From: Panopea generosa
Lineage: Eukaryota > Mollusca > Bivalvia > Adapedonta > Hiatellidae
DNA: 64,000 bases
NCBI GenBank assembly: GCA_029582155.1
Contig: CM055895.1
Location: forward strand, 18,838,787-18,902,786
Direction of reading: 5' to 3'
Positions within the stretch are counted from its first letter, which is position 1; every line of letters begins with the position of its first letter. The notes beneath the pieces are model-generated. The model was not told the origin of the DNA. It did no database searches and worked only from the letters and a program-made list of their open reading frames with translations. This document shows positions 9,860-22,449 of this stretch, in pieces. The translations under genes and the position numbers were made by a program.

Positions 9860-12800
9860 CATTGTACTTTGATTTGGGTTAGAACATGTTTTTTTATTTT
9901 CAAGCTTGTATTTTTGTTCTCACTTCAACATTTTGTCAACATGTGTGATCTTGATCATCTAGACACTATCATAACCATGTACAAATAGTATACAAACTCC
10001 TGTATAAGAAGGCTGAATAAAATGGTATTCTTCTCTACTTCCACTTTGCTAATAGCTAGCAAGGTACAAACTGTACTTACCTGGTAGGAACAGTTTATCT
10101 TTATCTTGCTGCAACCTGTTTACCGAAATACAGGAAATATGAAACATTTGTTTAGATTTGCAGGTATTAGTAATGTTTTCAAGAAAAGGTAAAATTATTT
10201 GCGTAACAGGTACATTTAAAAAGAAGATTGTTTGCATTTTCCACAATTTTGTTTTGAGTGAAATATGCAAATATGCAGCGTATCTGGAGCACTGACTTGG
10301 TGTAGAATAATAATTCTTGCATACCGAATTTAGAGACATCTACATTATAACTGGGGTTGAATATTTCTATTTTACCCTAGAGACAAGATAAAATTCTCCT
10401 GCTCTGACATTGAAACATCTTTATAAATATTACATGACATTGTATAATGTATCTTTTGTGATTTAATCTTAAATGTTTAGATAAATTAAAACAATTACTC
10501 AATTTGTTTCATATGCAAGAAAAAGAATCATTCATATTTTTTTGGTTTGTTTAGAAATTATGCCATCTGTTATAACTTTTTTTCACTGGAACTAAAGTTT
10601 ATTCCTGCCAAAATATTTATCCTCGCGATGTACTAAATTTATTTTTAATGGGTTTGAGGTGCATATGGAAAATTCCGTATTGACGGATAACTCTAGAGCC
10701 TCGTTACTGCCAAAACAGCTATCCTGAGTGAGGGGAGTTTCTATCCACACACAAAACCCCAATGAAAGATATTTTTTCTTGTATACAACCATTACTGTGT
10801 GATTTTTTTTAAAGATTTTATTCGGTTTGTTTTTTTGTCATAGTAGCGCAAGGATACCATAAATAATATTTATGAATGAATATGTCATAGTGCGAGAAAT
10901 TCGTCATAGTGTGAGGATTTTATGAAAGGTGTTTGTCGTAGCATGAGGAGGAAAGGATACATGCATTCAGGAGGTGTAGGATGCAAAATCCATACCTGGT
11001 ATGTGGTAGGCAAGAATATTTTCTCTGAATCTCAAACTGTAAGATTCTCATTATGTTAATGGAATTTAAAGGATACAATAACTCATTCTGTTCATAATTA
11101 CAACAGCGACTTAATGACAGGGTTGCCAGGTCATTATCTTCAATAATTCTTTGAACCTTTTTCTAAATTTGATAATTTTGGTACCAAAGTAAAGCCAATA
11201 AAGATATTGACTTTTCCAATTATCAATTATTTAATATTTTTATTCTTAATTAAATTTTTTTTGGTTTGAAAATGAAAAATGTTGAAATTCTTATGATATA
11301 TTCATATTTTTTTTAACCAAAAAGATAGGGTGCTTGTTTTAACTATTAAACACATCATATGAATAGAAAGTTAAAGTAAAAAGAAGAAGTAAGTTGTCCA
11401 TGGGTGGCAAAAATTTTATTTCAATGTTTAAAGAATTTTTTTCTCTTTTCTTAAGGATGATTGCTATAGTTTTTCATGCGCACCAACTCAGTGCACAAAT
11501 GGAAGCAATTTTGTTGAGACCTGCCAGAGTCACTACATACCGCTATACTACAGCTGACCCTATTTTGGATGTCACAATCATTTTCGGATACGCCTGATAG
11601 TGGTCTCTCTTATTATGTCCAATATATGAAATATGTATACTGGTATAAAATAATTTTTTATAGCAATTTAAGTTAAATTTGAAATAAAATAGAAATCTTA
11701 AAGGTTCATTAAACTTCCAAAAAGGTCGTTTTAAGTTTTAATTTAAGTCAGTTTTACACTTCCAGAATGATGAAAGAATACATGTTTATTTGATCACTTA
11801 GAGACTTTGCAAACGAAAAAATAAATATTAAGCACATTATTAGTATATAATTTAGAATGGATTTTGTTTACAAATCAATGTTCGTCTCTTTTCGATCAAC
11901 ACCTTCCGCAGAAAACGGGGTGTTACGAAGCTTGTTCAGAAACGCGTCTGTCGGTAATTTATGATCGAGTCACTTCAGAGAGAAACATAGAATGAGGAAC
12001 TGTAGGGGATGCGGTTAAAAATTAAGTTACAGCTTGCGGTTAGATAGTTTTTAAGAACATCCCCTTTATTCCCCTCAGTGTATTGTTCATATGAAATTAT
12101 AAGTAAAATTACATTTTTTAATAACTGTACTAAACAAACCACCCTTGGTATGCTCTCAGTATTGACTGTGAATAAGTGATTTTGATGTAATAGCGTGTGC
12201 GATAGTATCATGCGTATATGCAAGGGAAGATCCTGAGCAAGAGTTAGTAGACAAAACTAGTATTCTTTACTCATTGCTTGTCAGTGTGTATAAATAATAT
12301 AATGCATACTACGTTTGATAAGTGTAATTGCAGACATCAATTTATTTTTAAAATAAAAAGAAAACCCAATAGCGATACATAAAATTAGTGGAGCCATAAC
12401 TTTTCTAATCTTGTTAATGAACCCCTTATCTAACAGTCTTAATCTGCACACTACCACTGCACTTATATATAATTCATTTGTGTATTTTCGAACACTGCCA
12501 GAGGTACAAGATGTAAACAATTTTAAATTATTTTTTTTGCATTGCTTGTTAAATCTCCAGCTTTCAAGGTAGGGTATGTTTATGAGGAGATAATACCAAA
12601 AAATCTGTATGGTAACATGTGATTTTTATTTCTAATATTGCATAAACATACAGTAAACTTAAATACTGGGAAGTTTCATCAAATTCTATCCATACCAAAA
12701 ATTTGACAAAAACTAAAGCAGTCATCTTTAAAATGAGATAAGATGATCACAAAACAATTAACTGTCTTACAGCTTAAACATTCTTTATTTATTTATTTTA

Positions 12801-13030
12801 ATTAAAAAATGAAAAGTTTACCAACCAAAGTAACAATCAAGGCATTTCATTTTATATGTCTCTGGTTACAAGTACTTTTATGTATTTGCAGTATTTGCTA
12901 ACTCTGCAGCTGATATCATTGATGTATTCCGCTAGACAAGAATACCTGCTTACAAGTACAGTGTTTTATCAACATCCTGGAGTCATTGTTCCCCTTCATC
13001 AAGTGTACAGTATTCCTTTACTATGGCCAA
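9860..13030. other. AT-rich stretch, no gene seen
   Basis: About 3.2 kb without a supported gene. At 10838-10950 a short motif (GTCATAGTGYGAG-like) is repeated four times. Small open frames on either strand lack homology, splice context or composition typical of coding sequence. Confidence 0.45.
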
Positions 13031-13067
13031 CTGGTCTGGTAAGTATTATCAATTCATTCAAAGGGAG

Positions 13068-14060
13068 ATAACCCAACTATGTCATCATCAAGTAGACAGG
13101 ATATCAGCTAGTCTGGTTAGTTAGACAAATTAATTCAAATATGTCTAATGTAACAATTTCATCAAGTAGACAGGATATCATTACAATATCCAGCTAGTCT
13201 GGTTAGTAAGACAAATTCATTCAAAAGGAGATAACTCTAATATGTCTAATGTAACAATTTCATCAAGTAGACAGGATATTTTTACAATGACCAGTTAGAC
13301 AAATTCATTCAAAGGGAGATAACTCAAATATGTCTTTATATAACAATTTTATCAAGTAGACAGGATACATTTACAATGACCAGCTAGTCTGGTTAAACAA
13401 ATCCATTCAAAGGGAAATTAACTCAAATATGTCTAATGTAACAATTTCATCAAGTAGACAGGATATCTTTACAATGACCTTCTAGTCTTGTTTGTAAGAC
13501 AAATTCATTCAAAGGGAGATAACTCACATATGTTTTAATGTAACAATTTCATCAAGTAGACAGGTTATCTTAACAATGACCAGCTAGTCTGGTAATTTAG
13601 ACAAATTCATTCAAAGGGAGATAACTCAAATATGTTTTAATGTAACAATTTCATCAAGTAGACAGGATACCTTTACAATGACCAGCTAGTCTGGTTAGTT
13701 AGACAAATTCATTCAAAGGGAGATAACTGGAATATATCTAATATAACAATTTCATCAGTTAGTCAGGATACCTTTACAATGCCCAACTGGTCTGTTTAGT
13801 TAGTTAAACATATTTATTTTACTTTGATTGTGAAACAAGTTTTTACAACCTAGGCAAATCACAAAGTCTTCCTGGTTAGAACCAGTACTAAGCATATGTT
13901 GAAAAGTCTTGTTCAAGGACACCACACATAGCCGTGGTGGAGGATCTACCAACAACCCTCCCATGATGGGTTTGGTGCTCTACCACTGGACCGCGCGCTC
14001 CTGTTTAGTTATATGAATTCATTCAAAGGGAGATTACTTAAATATGTCTAATATTTAAAG
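13068..14060. repeat. 100-bp tandem repeat, about 8 copies, interrupted by a SINE
   Basis: CATCAAGTAGACAGGATA recurs at about 13086, 13160, 13261, 13350, 13448, 13550, 13652 and 13752, mostly 98-102 bp apart. The phrases GACCAGCTAGTCTGGTTAG and ATTCATTCAAAGGGAGATAA recur in between. After the SINE at 13803-14000, half a unit (ATTCATTCAAAGGGAGATTA) resumes at 14012-14060, showing the array was split. Confidence 0.9.
13803..14000 (-). mobile_element. tRNA-derived SINE, family C, inserted in the 100-bp array
   Basis: Minus-strand element. Its tRNA-like head is at the right end, with box A TGGTCCAGTGGTAGAGC and a degraded box B. The body contains CACCACGGCTATGTGTGGT and a tail complementary to GATTGTGAAACAAG. 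An 11-bp duplication CTGTTTAGTTA flanks it at 13792-13802 and 14001-14011, marking a typical LINE-mediated insertion. The same family occurs at 49665-49849. Confidence 0.9.
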
Positions 14061-14279
14061 TTGCTTTAGATGAATCGGGATTTGTATCATTTTTAAACAC
14101 ATAACTTATATTATGAAATCCAGTTTATTTCGAAGATGTCACGATGACCTTAGAAATGTATTCTTTGTATACAGAAATCAGAGTTGAACCATGTTACTTT
14201 TTTTGCAAGTACATGTAGCTGACAAGGCTTGTATTCATTTTTGTTTGGACCAAGCTGAACTTAAATTCTGAGTGTTATC

Positions 14280-14515
14280 AACTCTTTACTCCATATGCAT
14301 TTTAACTGGACTCTTCAAAACTCAAAAGCCACACATAGCAATTCAAATGAATAGATACATTTTACCTATTTATTGTGATAAGCAGAAAACAGTGCAGAAC
14401 CTGTTCTGATTGCTCTTTACAAGCAATGAGAACTGGTTTAACACTGTTTTCAAAACCCTTCTATATTAGAGGTGTTCAAAGGTGTCCATTACCTGACTTT
14501 TAAGTTAAGAATTGG
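14280..14515 (+). mobile_element. Degenerate copy of MITE family 1
   Basis: Begins ACTCTTTACTCCATA. It includes GCAGAAAACAGTGCAGAACC, a TGTTCTGATTGCTC / GAGAACTGG pair of partly inverted phrases, and AACACTGTTTTCAAA, in the order seen in the better copies at 21757, 26689, 37311 and 38139. The right end is eroded. Confidence 0.6.
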
Positions 14516-14534
14516 TATTTGTCTGAATATTTAA

Positions 14535-14880
14535 GTTAACTCAGTTGGTAGCGTGACTGGCTATCAATCCAGGCAGTTTCAATACCCGCCCGGTCACAGT
14601 CGTTGTGATGACTGATATACCCGCCCAATCACAGTCGTTGTGATGACTGATATACCCGTTAGTCACAGTCGTTGTGATGACTGATATACTACATTTCATC
14701 TCATTACTATTCGTCTCTCTCTGCTGATTCAAGTAGGAAAGTTATCAACTACTTGTGAAGATGAACTTGGCACTGGATAACCTTAAGTGGTTAGGTTAAC
14801 TGATTGTTGTAAATCCTTAATGGCATAAAAATGACACTAAATATTCAAACAAATAAACACATTTTCTGTTCTCTTGAATA
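14535..14880 (+). mobile_element. tRNA-derived SINE, family B, with internal triplication
   Basis: The head (AACTCAGTTGGTAGCG) is an eroded tRNA box A. The body matches other family-B copies: ATTCGTCTCTC, GATTCAAGTAGGAAAGTTAT, GGTTAGGTTAACTGAT and TGGCATAAAAATGACACTAA with a loose tail. Uniquely, the segment after the head (CACAGTCGTTGTGATGACTG) is present three times, starting near 14595, 14630 and 14664. This copy is therefore longer than its siblings. Confidence 0.85.
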
Positions 14881-14889
14881 TCCTATACA

Positions 14890-15493
14890 TTACCTGTTAC
14901 CAATAAAAGTAAGTGATTTAGTCTAAAATATTTATGGCTTTTATCAGTACAATTTCAGTGGCATGTATATAAATTAGATGTCAGATAAGGTCAATCTTTT
15001 TTAGTGTTAAATAAAAATGTTTTACTATAATGAAGCACTATCAGGTGAAACAAATTTTACAGCAGAAATAGATTTTGAGGGACAACATCAATGCAAATTC
15101 AATGTTACGAAACAGAAAACTTTTTGATACAGTCGTTTGCAATAAGTACTGTAAATGAGCATAAAGTGTTGTGATAAAACTTTCAAAATTTGTTCAAATT
15201 GGTATTTGACACATATTAAACCAAGTTATAACATAAATTTTATGATTTTTTAAAAATGTTCATCAATCAAAATTTTGCATTGAGCTGTGCCAATTTAAAA
15301 TCATCTTTTTGTGGTATATCAAAAAGTATTCGGCTGAAGCATGTTTATTAATAATTAAAGAAACCTCAACTGATGCATACTTTATTTTTTCTTCCAAAGT
15401 TTGTGTTCACAAAATTTTAAAACTCTGAAACTGTATCACCCCACCCATAGTGACATACACATCTTTATCAAGATTTAAACAAGTCAAAATGTT
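14890..15493. other. AT-rich spacer, no gene seen
   Basis: No repeat, domain or splice structure recognised. Confidence 0.45.
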
Positions 15494-15497
15494 ATTG

Positions 15498-15582
<85 letters not shown>
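15494..15582. repeat. (GATT)n microsatellite, about 20 units
   Basis: A nearly pure GATT/TGAT tetranucleotide run. The adjoining GATGTTTATTCAGGTTAAAAC suggests, on the minus strand, a retroelement 3' end of the AATAAACATCAATCAATC type. The microsatellite may have grown from such a tail. Confidence 0.92.
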
Positions 15583-15583
<1 letters not shown>

Positions 15584-15889
15584 GTTTATTCAGGTTAAAA
15601 CACACATATACAGGTTACATTAAATATACATGCTCTATTACAAACAAAAGATAGATAAATTAGTAAAAGGTAATTTTGTAACTATCAACCATATTATATA
15701 AAATTAATTAAGTATTGCAACTTATTAAATACAAAGTATCACAGAATGCAATTTAATGTAAAAAAATTAAGGATCTATCACAATAAAATATTCTATAGAA
15801 AACTATGGTAACTTAAATGATATGGATGGCAAATTTCAAAGAAGTATTCAATTATATTAGTTTTTTAATAAAACTTGATGCCACTTTGT

Positions 15890-18800
15890 CCGGCTCGCCA
15901 AGACCTTTCCAACGATACCCAAATTGAAAAAATCAGACAGGAAATGGCCAGGCTGCTCAGGTTTAAACCCTTTTGGCCCTCTGCATGGCTGACCGTATCT
16001 GAGTTGGGGTTATGGCTCTACTGGCTAAACGATTTGAGTTAGCCATATAGTTTAAAGACAAAAGTTGCTCAGAATTAAATTCCCTACAACATATATGAAG
16101 ATGAACCCATCGCACATGGCTCTCAGAATGGTGTACGTGGCAGAGTGACCACCTCAGTTCTAGGCCCTGGGAATGACCTTTAGCGAGTGCCCTCGGGTCA
16201 GTGAAGTATGGCAATCTTAAGATCTATTCAATAATTGCCCAACGACACCAAGATCATCAAATTCCGACAAAAAAATGGCCCTTGGGCAAGGGTTTGAACA
16301 TGGCACCTATAATCGACCAAATATGACGAGTTGAATTGCACGTGTATGCACAGAACACGTTTCTGACTGAACGGAGACAGATAGCTTATCATTCTAAAAA
16401 CAAATGTTGCTTAGAATTAAATTTTCTACAACATATATCAACATGATTCTATTGCACGGGCCCCTCATTTTCCGGCACATGCTACAATATGACCTAAGTT
16501 TGAGGCCCTCATGGCCATTTTTTTCAGAAATTTGGGTACCAACCCCAAGAGCTCCACAATACCTGTTGAACCCTATGCTGTGGCTAAAAACGGCACAAGA
16601 ATGACATTGCCGGGGTTTGAACATGACACCCACAGTCCCACCATGCATGTGGCATGTTTCTGGCAAAATGGTGGTAGACAACTTATTTGTTAAAGAACAA
16701 AAGTTGCTTAGAATCGTTAAATCTACAACATATGTGAAAATAAACCAATACTAAGTGTGATTTAATTTTTCCATGGCCTCACAGTCTCCAACCCGAAACT
16801 CAGACCCGCTGGCGCCGCCTAGCAGTGAGGACATTGAACCATTTAGGCATCTAGAACCCTAGATCCCATCAATAACTACACAATGATACCAAGTTGAACA
16901 AAATTGGTCAAGGAATAAACTCTTGGCAGCGATTTGAACATGGCAGTCTTATTCTCTATAAGTCATGGCACGGCATTTTTTTCAGAAGTTAAAGTTCATC
17001 ATTTTCAAAAAGTTTCACAGACCTTAATATTGGGTCTACAATTCAGATTTTTGTACCATTTTTTAGCGGAACATGTATAGGTTCTTGTTTTTATCACATC
17101 TATTTTTTGCAAAATTCTTGAATGACCCGTGCAGCACGTGCAAACATAGTACTTAAGCGCAGAAATAAATTTTATTTTCACCCTTTTTGCTGTAGCTCAC
17201 GGGTTCGAACATGCATGGTTGGTTGTAGTCGTTCAATTCGTATAGGGGATATCTAATTACACTCTGATACCCAGATTAATGGGTTCCAATAAGTATTTTC
17301 GCATATATGATTTTTTCAAAATTTTTACCATGTTCCACACATCTCCGGCACCTATTTCCTAGCACTAGGGAGGTGATTTTTACATCATTCCTTAGGGATT
17401 TTCAGTACCTACAGTCCCCAGAAATCAAAGATATCATATACAATGGTTATTGACCTGTCCGGCAGGCTGAAACATGCTCCAGAAATAGTCATTTTTTGCT
17501 CAAAACTAAACGTTTTTTCGGCATGGGTTGACCGGTTTGCCAGAGGTCATTAGCCCGATCATGAACTTTAACTTGGGTTTTCTACAAGGTTTATGGTCAG
17601 ATAAAGTGATTGGTGTAAGAAAAATATTTCTAAACCATATACTTAGTGATTTAGGGTCATATGAAATTAAGGAAAAACTGGGTTTTTGGCCACATTCGAC
17701 CAAAAATAGCTGTTTTTCATCAATTTCAACCCATTCCCAAATCTTTTTATTCACATAAACGGCTGATTTTAGTATCATTAATTAGAGAAACATGTCTTTT
17801 TTCTGGGTATTACAACCAATATTTTTCAAACATTTGTTTTTGACCAGTGTGCCATGTGCACACGTGGTAAATACACCACATTCTAAGAAATTGTTTCTAT
17901 GACCACGGGGCTGATTTTTACTGCATTATTTAACATATTTTTTATCTACACAATCCGCACAAAAAAGTTAAAAAATATAAAAAATTTGATCTTATGAACT
18001 TGGACCAAAAACTATTAATTAATTAGGTTAATAATTTTTTCTGACTAAACTATAAGTCCTAGCTTATAGGTCAAAGACCAAATAATGTTAAGAATATTAA
18101 GCTCTACAATATACATAATATGCACGCTTAACCCCGCCACCAGAAGCATGTGCTCATACGTGCACTATCGATCATAATTAGCCCTAATATCGTGGTTTTG
18201 GTGATGTGGAAATGACCGGCTCGATGTTCCCTTTCCATTGATGACAATTAAACCTCAAACCAAGTCCGAATGAATGAAAACCAGCCCCTAAACCCTTAAT
18301 AGGGGCACAAAATCACTGCCGGGGACACGATCATAAAAAAAGTGGGAATTTTCAAGTTGGACCTAACTTATTAATTAGGTAAAGGTTTAACTCTTTTTCA
18401 AACCCAAGTTGTCGGGCTATCCTTGGACTATCAATATGACCTTAGTTTGACTAAAGAAACAATAAATACACTTGTGGTCAACAGGTTAGTCAACCCCTCT
18501 GCCACCTATGGTAACCCTTTATTAACCTTAACTCACCTTAAAATTCAGTATAAACATCATTAAAGTTGACCCCAAATGACCTTGACCTATAAATTCTAAG
18601 TTAAAAATCAAAGTCATGCAATTCTTATAAAGGACCCATATACGTCCATAATTATGCTCATCATTTGTTTCCCAGTGCTTCCTATAGTAAGAAGATTTTC
18701 AAAGTTTACCTTGAATTTGACAGTTTTGGCCCCGCCCCCAAGTTCCCTGTGGAGTGGGGACCATGCAATTCACAATTTTGATTCACCCTTTGGTACTAAA

Positions 18801-18900
18801 GCTGCATACAACATTTTATTAAGATTGAACTCACGTTTTTGAGAAGTCGACAGATAAAAGGCGATTGCAAAAGGTTCCTTGAGACAAAGTCTCAGGTGAC
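15890..18900. repeat. Long diverged repeat tract with ~300-350-bp periodicity
   Basis: Phrases of the type AACAAAAGTTGCTTAGAAT and CTACAACATATATGAA recur near 16053, 16405 and 16702, with a weaker match near 18080. ACAATGATACCAAGTTGAA-like phrases and GGTTTGAACATGGCACC-like phrases recur near 15908, 16237-16310, 16610 and 16875-16945. It ends near TTGAGACAAAGTCTCAGG at about 18880. The open frames within it are not conserved from unit to unit. It looks like an old tandemly organised mobile or satellite element. Confidence 0.55.
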
Positions 18901-18904
18901 CTTA

Positions 18905-20000
18905 AAATACAATGTGATTCAGTTTAAATTGTAACAGACTATATTAAAAATATATAACTGTAGGGTTTGTCGTTCGATTATCAGATTTAACCATAAAAGA
19001 ATATGACCATTGAAGGTTTGCCATGTTCATTGTATTCCACGTTTTAGTATGCATGCGCATATACATCTAAACAACAACAACAACAAGGAGAAGTAATTAT
19101 TCTCGTTGTACATTGGGGATCACTCGTTAATTAACATAAACAACAGACACTATAATAACTATTTACATAGCTATTAACATCTACATTTACTATAAGCCAA
19201 ATGATGTAAAACCTTCCAATATAACTTACTTTCTGAACAATGCTGTTAAGAATGTTTTCAATCATGAAAAAATCATTTATATACAGGGTTACCTGGGTAT
19301 GATTGAACATACATTAGTGTTTGCGCAAACTGTAATGCAAATACATTTGGTTTATGTGGAAAATACAAGCTATGAAGTTATGGATTACTTTGCAACATAA
19401 AAATTTTAAAACTTGAGCATAATCTGATGTCCCTGGTTGGACAAAAGTACAAAAAACATAAATCATGCGATCTACATCATTTTTCCTTAACCATAATCCT
19501 CTCCTCAAAATGTTGCTTTTGTAGGCCATTTGTTCTTTATTTGTTTTAAATATACAGTTTCACACTGTTTTATACCCAATGACTGCCTAGTGTAATACTG
19601 AGTGCGACCTACCACAGAAATGTGCTGTATGAATCAATTTTATGAAGAAAGTGCCTCCATTTTGAACGATAACTTTGGAACAATTTTCTTATGTAAACAA
19701 TGGGAAATCTGGACTGCAAACCATTTTTTTCTCTGATGCGATGCTTCTTTTGCTTGCCAGTGATTTCTGTTTTCTTTCTGTAATTTTGCCATGACCGATT
19801 TACCTTCTATAATTATATATATTGTATACCTAATACCGCGATATGCCTATTATCACGAATGACCATCTAATAACAATATCCCAAAACATGCGCAAAGCTC
19901 CAACTCCCTTTTGTGTTAGCATTTGTTAACATTTCGTACTGGCAACAGCTTATTACTCAGCACACTTAAGTAACTTTATTACTGTTTATTATTGATGCAG
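18905..20000. other. AT-rich spacer, no gene seen
   Basis: Contains a short (CAA)n at about 19072-19084. No gene, domain or named repeat is supported. Confidence 0.45.
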
Positions 20001-20311
20001 GACCGCAGCGTGGTCTAGTGGTAGAGCGTCCGCTTCGCATGTGGAAGGTTGTGGGTTCGATCCCCGGCAGTGTCATACCAAAGACTTGATACTAGAAGCT
20101 TCCTCGCTGGACGCTCAGTATTTAGAGGAGAGTTCTAGGTCTGGTTGGCCCGGTGTCAGTATAATGTGACTGCCAGGGTGGGGTATCATACCGTGTGTCT
20201 GCGGCATGATACTCCAGTGTGACAGCGCTCAGAATACTGTCTCAAGAAGACACTGTTGCAATATGACTGAAAAATTGTTGAAAGCGATGCTAAACACCAT
20301 ACAACAACAAC
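20001..20311 (+). mobile_element. tRNA-derived SINE, family A, copy 2
   Basis: The head has box A TGGTCTAGTGGTAGAGC and box B GGGTTCGATCC, better preserved than in the copy at 6474. The body is collinear with that copy and the tail ends ACACCATACAACAACAAC. The 9-bp duplication TATTGATGC at 19990-19998 and 20317-20325 is a plausible target-site duplication. Between copies the indels are few, so the family is of moderate age. Confidence 0.9.
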
Positions 20312-20579
20312 ATTAATATTGATGCCATTATTTACATGGTATCTTTTTTTAACATGAATTTTGGATGAGCAGGAATAATTACAAGAGGAAAACAAAAAGG
20401 GACAAGCTGACAAGCCTTGTAAAGAGCAATCCATGTAACCTTTTTGTCAAAAAGATAAACAGTGATGTTCGTAAGTAAGATAGGTGAATTACTGCAATGT
20501 TATTGGATGTTTATATTTTGTTTTTTGTTTTTGTTTTAAACTTAATTATTTTACTTATATATTTTGTATGTGTTTAATT

Positions 20580-20915
20580 ATGTGAAATCTAATAATCAAA
20601 GATTTAATTGGGTGATTTTCACTCAGTAAGTTTACAACAAGTGATTAAAACCTGGAAAATTGTCTAAATGAAAGTTATGCAAATGTCTTATCTTGATTAA
20701 ACTATTCTATATTTAGTGCACAGTATTGTAAAATTGTTGCTGCTTGCAACTGTTGATTTGCATTATCACTATTATTATCAAATGTGGCTGAACAAACTAG
20801 TTTCTTCTTGGATAAATGCAGCTGCCTGCAACTCATAATTTCTGGTCTCATTCATTGTTGACACTTAAATAATATTGTTTTTAAGAAGAAACTGTGTGTT
20901 GGTGGCAAAAAGTAA
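20580..20915 (+). repeat. Dispersed repeat family 3, copy 2
   Basis: Collinear with 9500-9855 (shared phrases are given there). Rearrangement in the middle separates the two TTGCTGC-type phrases. Non-coding. Confidence 0.75.
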
Positions 20916-21408
20916 CCGAAATACAAACAATTTATCTATAGCTAACTTACCTAAATTTCCATCTCTTAGCCTTAGGTTCAAGTTTTTTGTTATAGCTTGG
21001 GTTTGAGTTTTTTTTTGTTTGGAATCAATTTTATTTTTCAGTAATACTATTAATTCTGTAAGCTGTAATTCTGTAAACCTACTCCCATTAACCAAGTTAG
21101 ATAACTCTTGCATGAATATAATTTTTTTTTTTTTCACTACCATGTTCGTATAAAAGGTCAAAGCAGACATGGCGAGACATATCATTCCGCGGAATTCATG
21201 TTACTGTTAATCTTTACGTACCATCAGTAAAAATCAATGAATTTTGAGAACAATAAATGTTTAACCCTGAAAGTATTCCTGAGGAACATTTCCTAGAAAT
21301 AAACCCCACACCATGAAAAATTCTCCCCCAAAACACACACATTAATTTTGTTTAAAATATGACTTGCTGGTGGTCATTTCTAGGTAACCTTGTATTTGTA
21401 TTTTTCAG

Positions 21409-21552
21409 GCTTTTGGTCTTCACATATGCACCAATGGGAATTGGCGAATACATTGCAGAATACAAAGGTGAAATTATTACTGCAGATGAGGCAGACCGAA
21501 GACGCAACTTTGGCTTCCTCTTTTATTTTCATCATGAAGGTTCCTCGTTTTG
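21409..21552 (+). CDS. SET-domain exon (partial lysine methyltransferase fold)
   Basis: A 144-nt exon between a TTTTTCAG acceptor and a G|GTGAGA donor, both in phase 2. The translation, from VFTYAPMGIGEYIAEYKGEI through ITADEADRR to FGFLFYFHHEGSSF, fits the first half of a SET domain of the KMT5A-like type. It shows the GxGxF-like start, the EYxGEII strand, the E-A-x-RR helix, and the strand preceding the (V/I)DAT substrate/cofactor loop. SET domains transfer methyl groups from S-adenosylmethionine to lysine. The second half (RLxNH and YDYG motifs) was not found nearby. The next plausible exon (25086) begins in a different phase, so this exon is either orphaned, part of another gene, or joined through an exon I could not see. 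Confidence 0.6.
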
Positions 21553-21756
21553 GTGAGAATTGTATATTACATGATTTTATATCCTTATATCTGTTTGTAA
21601 AAGTTGTTTCAATAGAAATACAAGTTCTGTTAGAGAAACTTGTGTTACAGTCACAGTTCTTGATCTACAGAAAAAGAATTTCACTAAACTTCACATGTTC
21701 AGGCCAACTATAATGATGATTGCATATAACATATATGCATTTTCTCAGGTTAATTT

Positions 21757-21968
21757 AACCCTTTACTTCATATAGACACCTTTGGACACCTCTAATATAG
21801 ATACCTTTTGACACCTTATAGAGAAGGCTTTTGAATTATTGTGTGAATTATGTTTATATTAACTGACAGAGCGGAAAACAGTGCAGGAAGTGTTCAGATT
21901 GCTCGTCACTGTTTTCAAAGGCTTTCTGTGATTGGTGTGGGAAAATTCGTATCTATGGGGTAAAGGTT
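21757..21968 (+). mobile_element. MITE family 1, copy
   Basis: Terminal inverted repeats AACCCTTTACTTCATA and TATGGGGTAAAGGTT. The interior contains CGGAAAACAGTGCAGGAAG and TCACTGTTTTCAAAGGC as a partial palindrome. It is non-coding and about 210 bp. Other copies lie at 26689, 37311 and 38139, with fragments at 14280 and 35596. Confidence 0.85.
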
Positions 21969-22449
21969 AATTTAGTCATTTAGGCTATGCGTTAAAGAGG
22001 TATATCTTGATTCTTTGTCTCTTAAATAATGGTACTGAATTATTACATATGCCTATAAATACGGGGTAAACTTAAAAATTTGATTTAAATTTGTTTGCCT
22101 GATGACTAAGCATTCAACAGGGTGGCCACCAGAGCTCTGCCTTTTTATAAGCTACTATAGATTTTTTTTTTACATTTATTGTAGAGTAGTTGAATTCTTT
22201 GTTTGATATTTTGCTCCTTCATAGAATTGTGTGTTGTCATCAGTCATCCCAGATGCCAGTTTCAATTATTTCAAATATGTTAGCAATACCTACTTAAAAA
22301 CTTTTGAACTTTTTGTTGTGCAAAATTATTTCTAAAGTTATTGCTTTTTGCTGTCCTTAACAATATTACTGCCTTTGTTCAAATAAATCAGATGATTTCT
22401 CTACACTCATTTTGGTCTCCTGCTTACTAAGTTTTAAGCATATTGAAGT

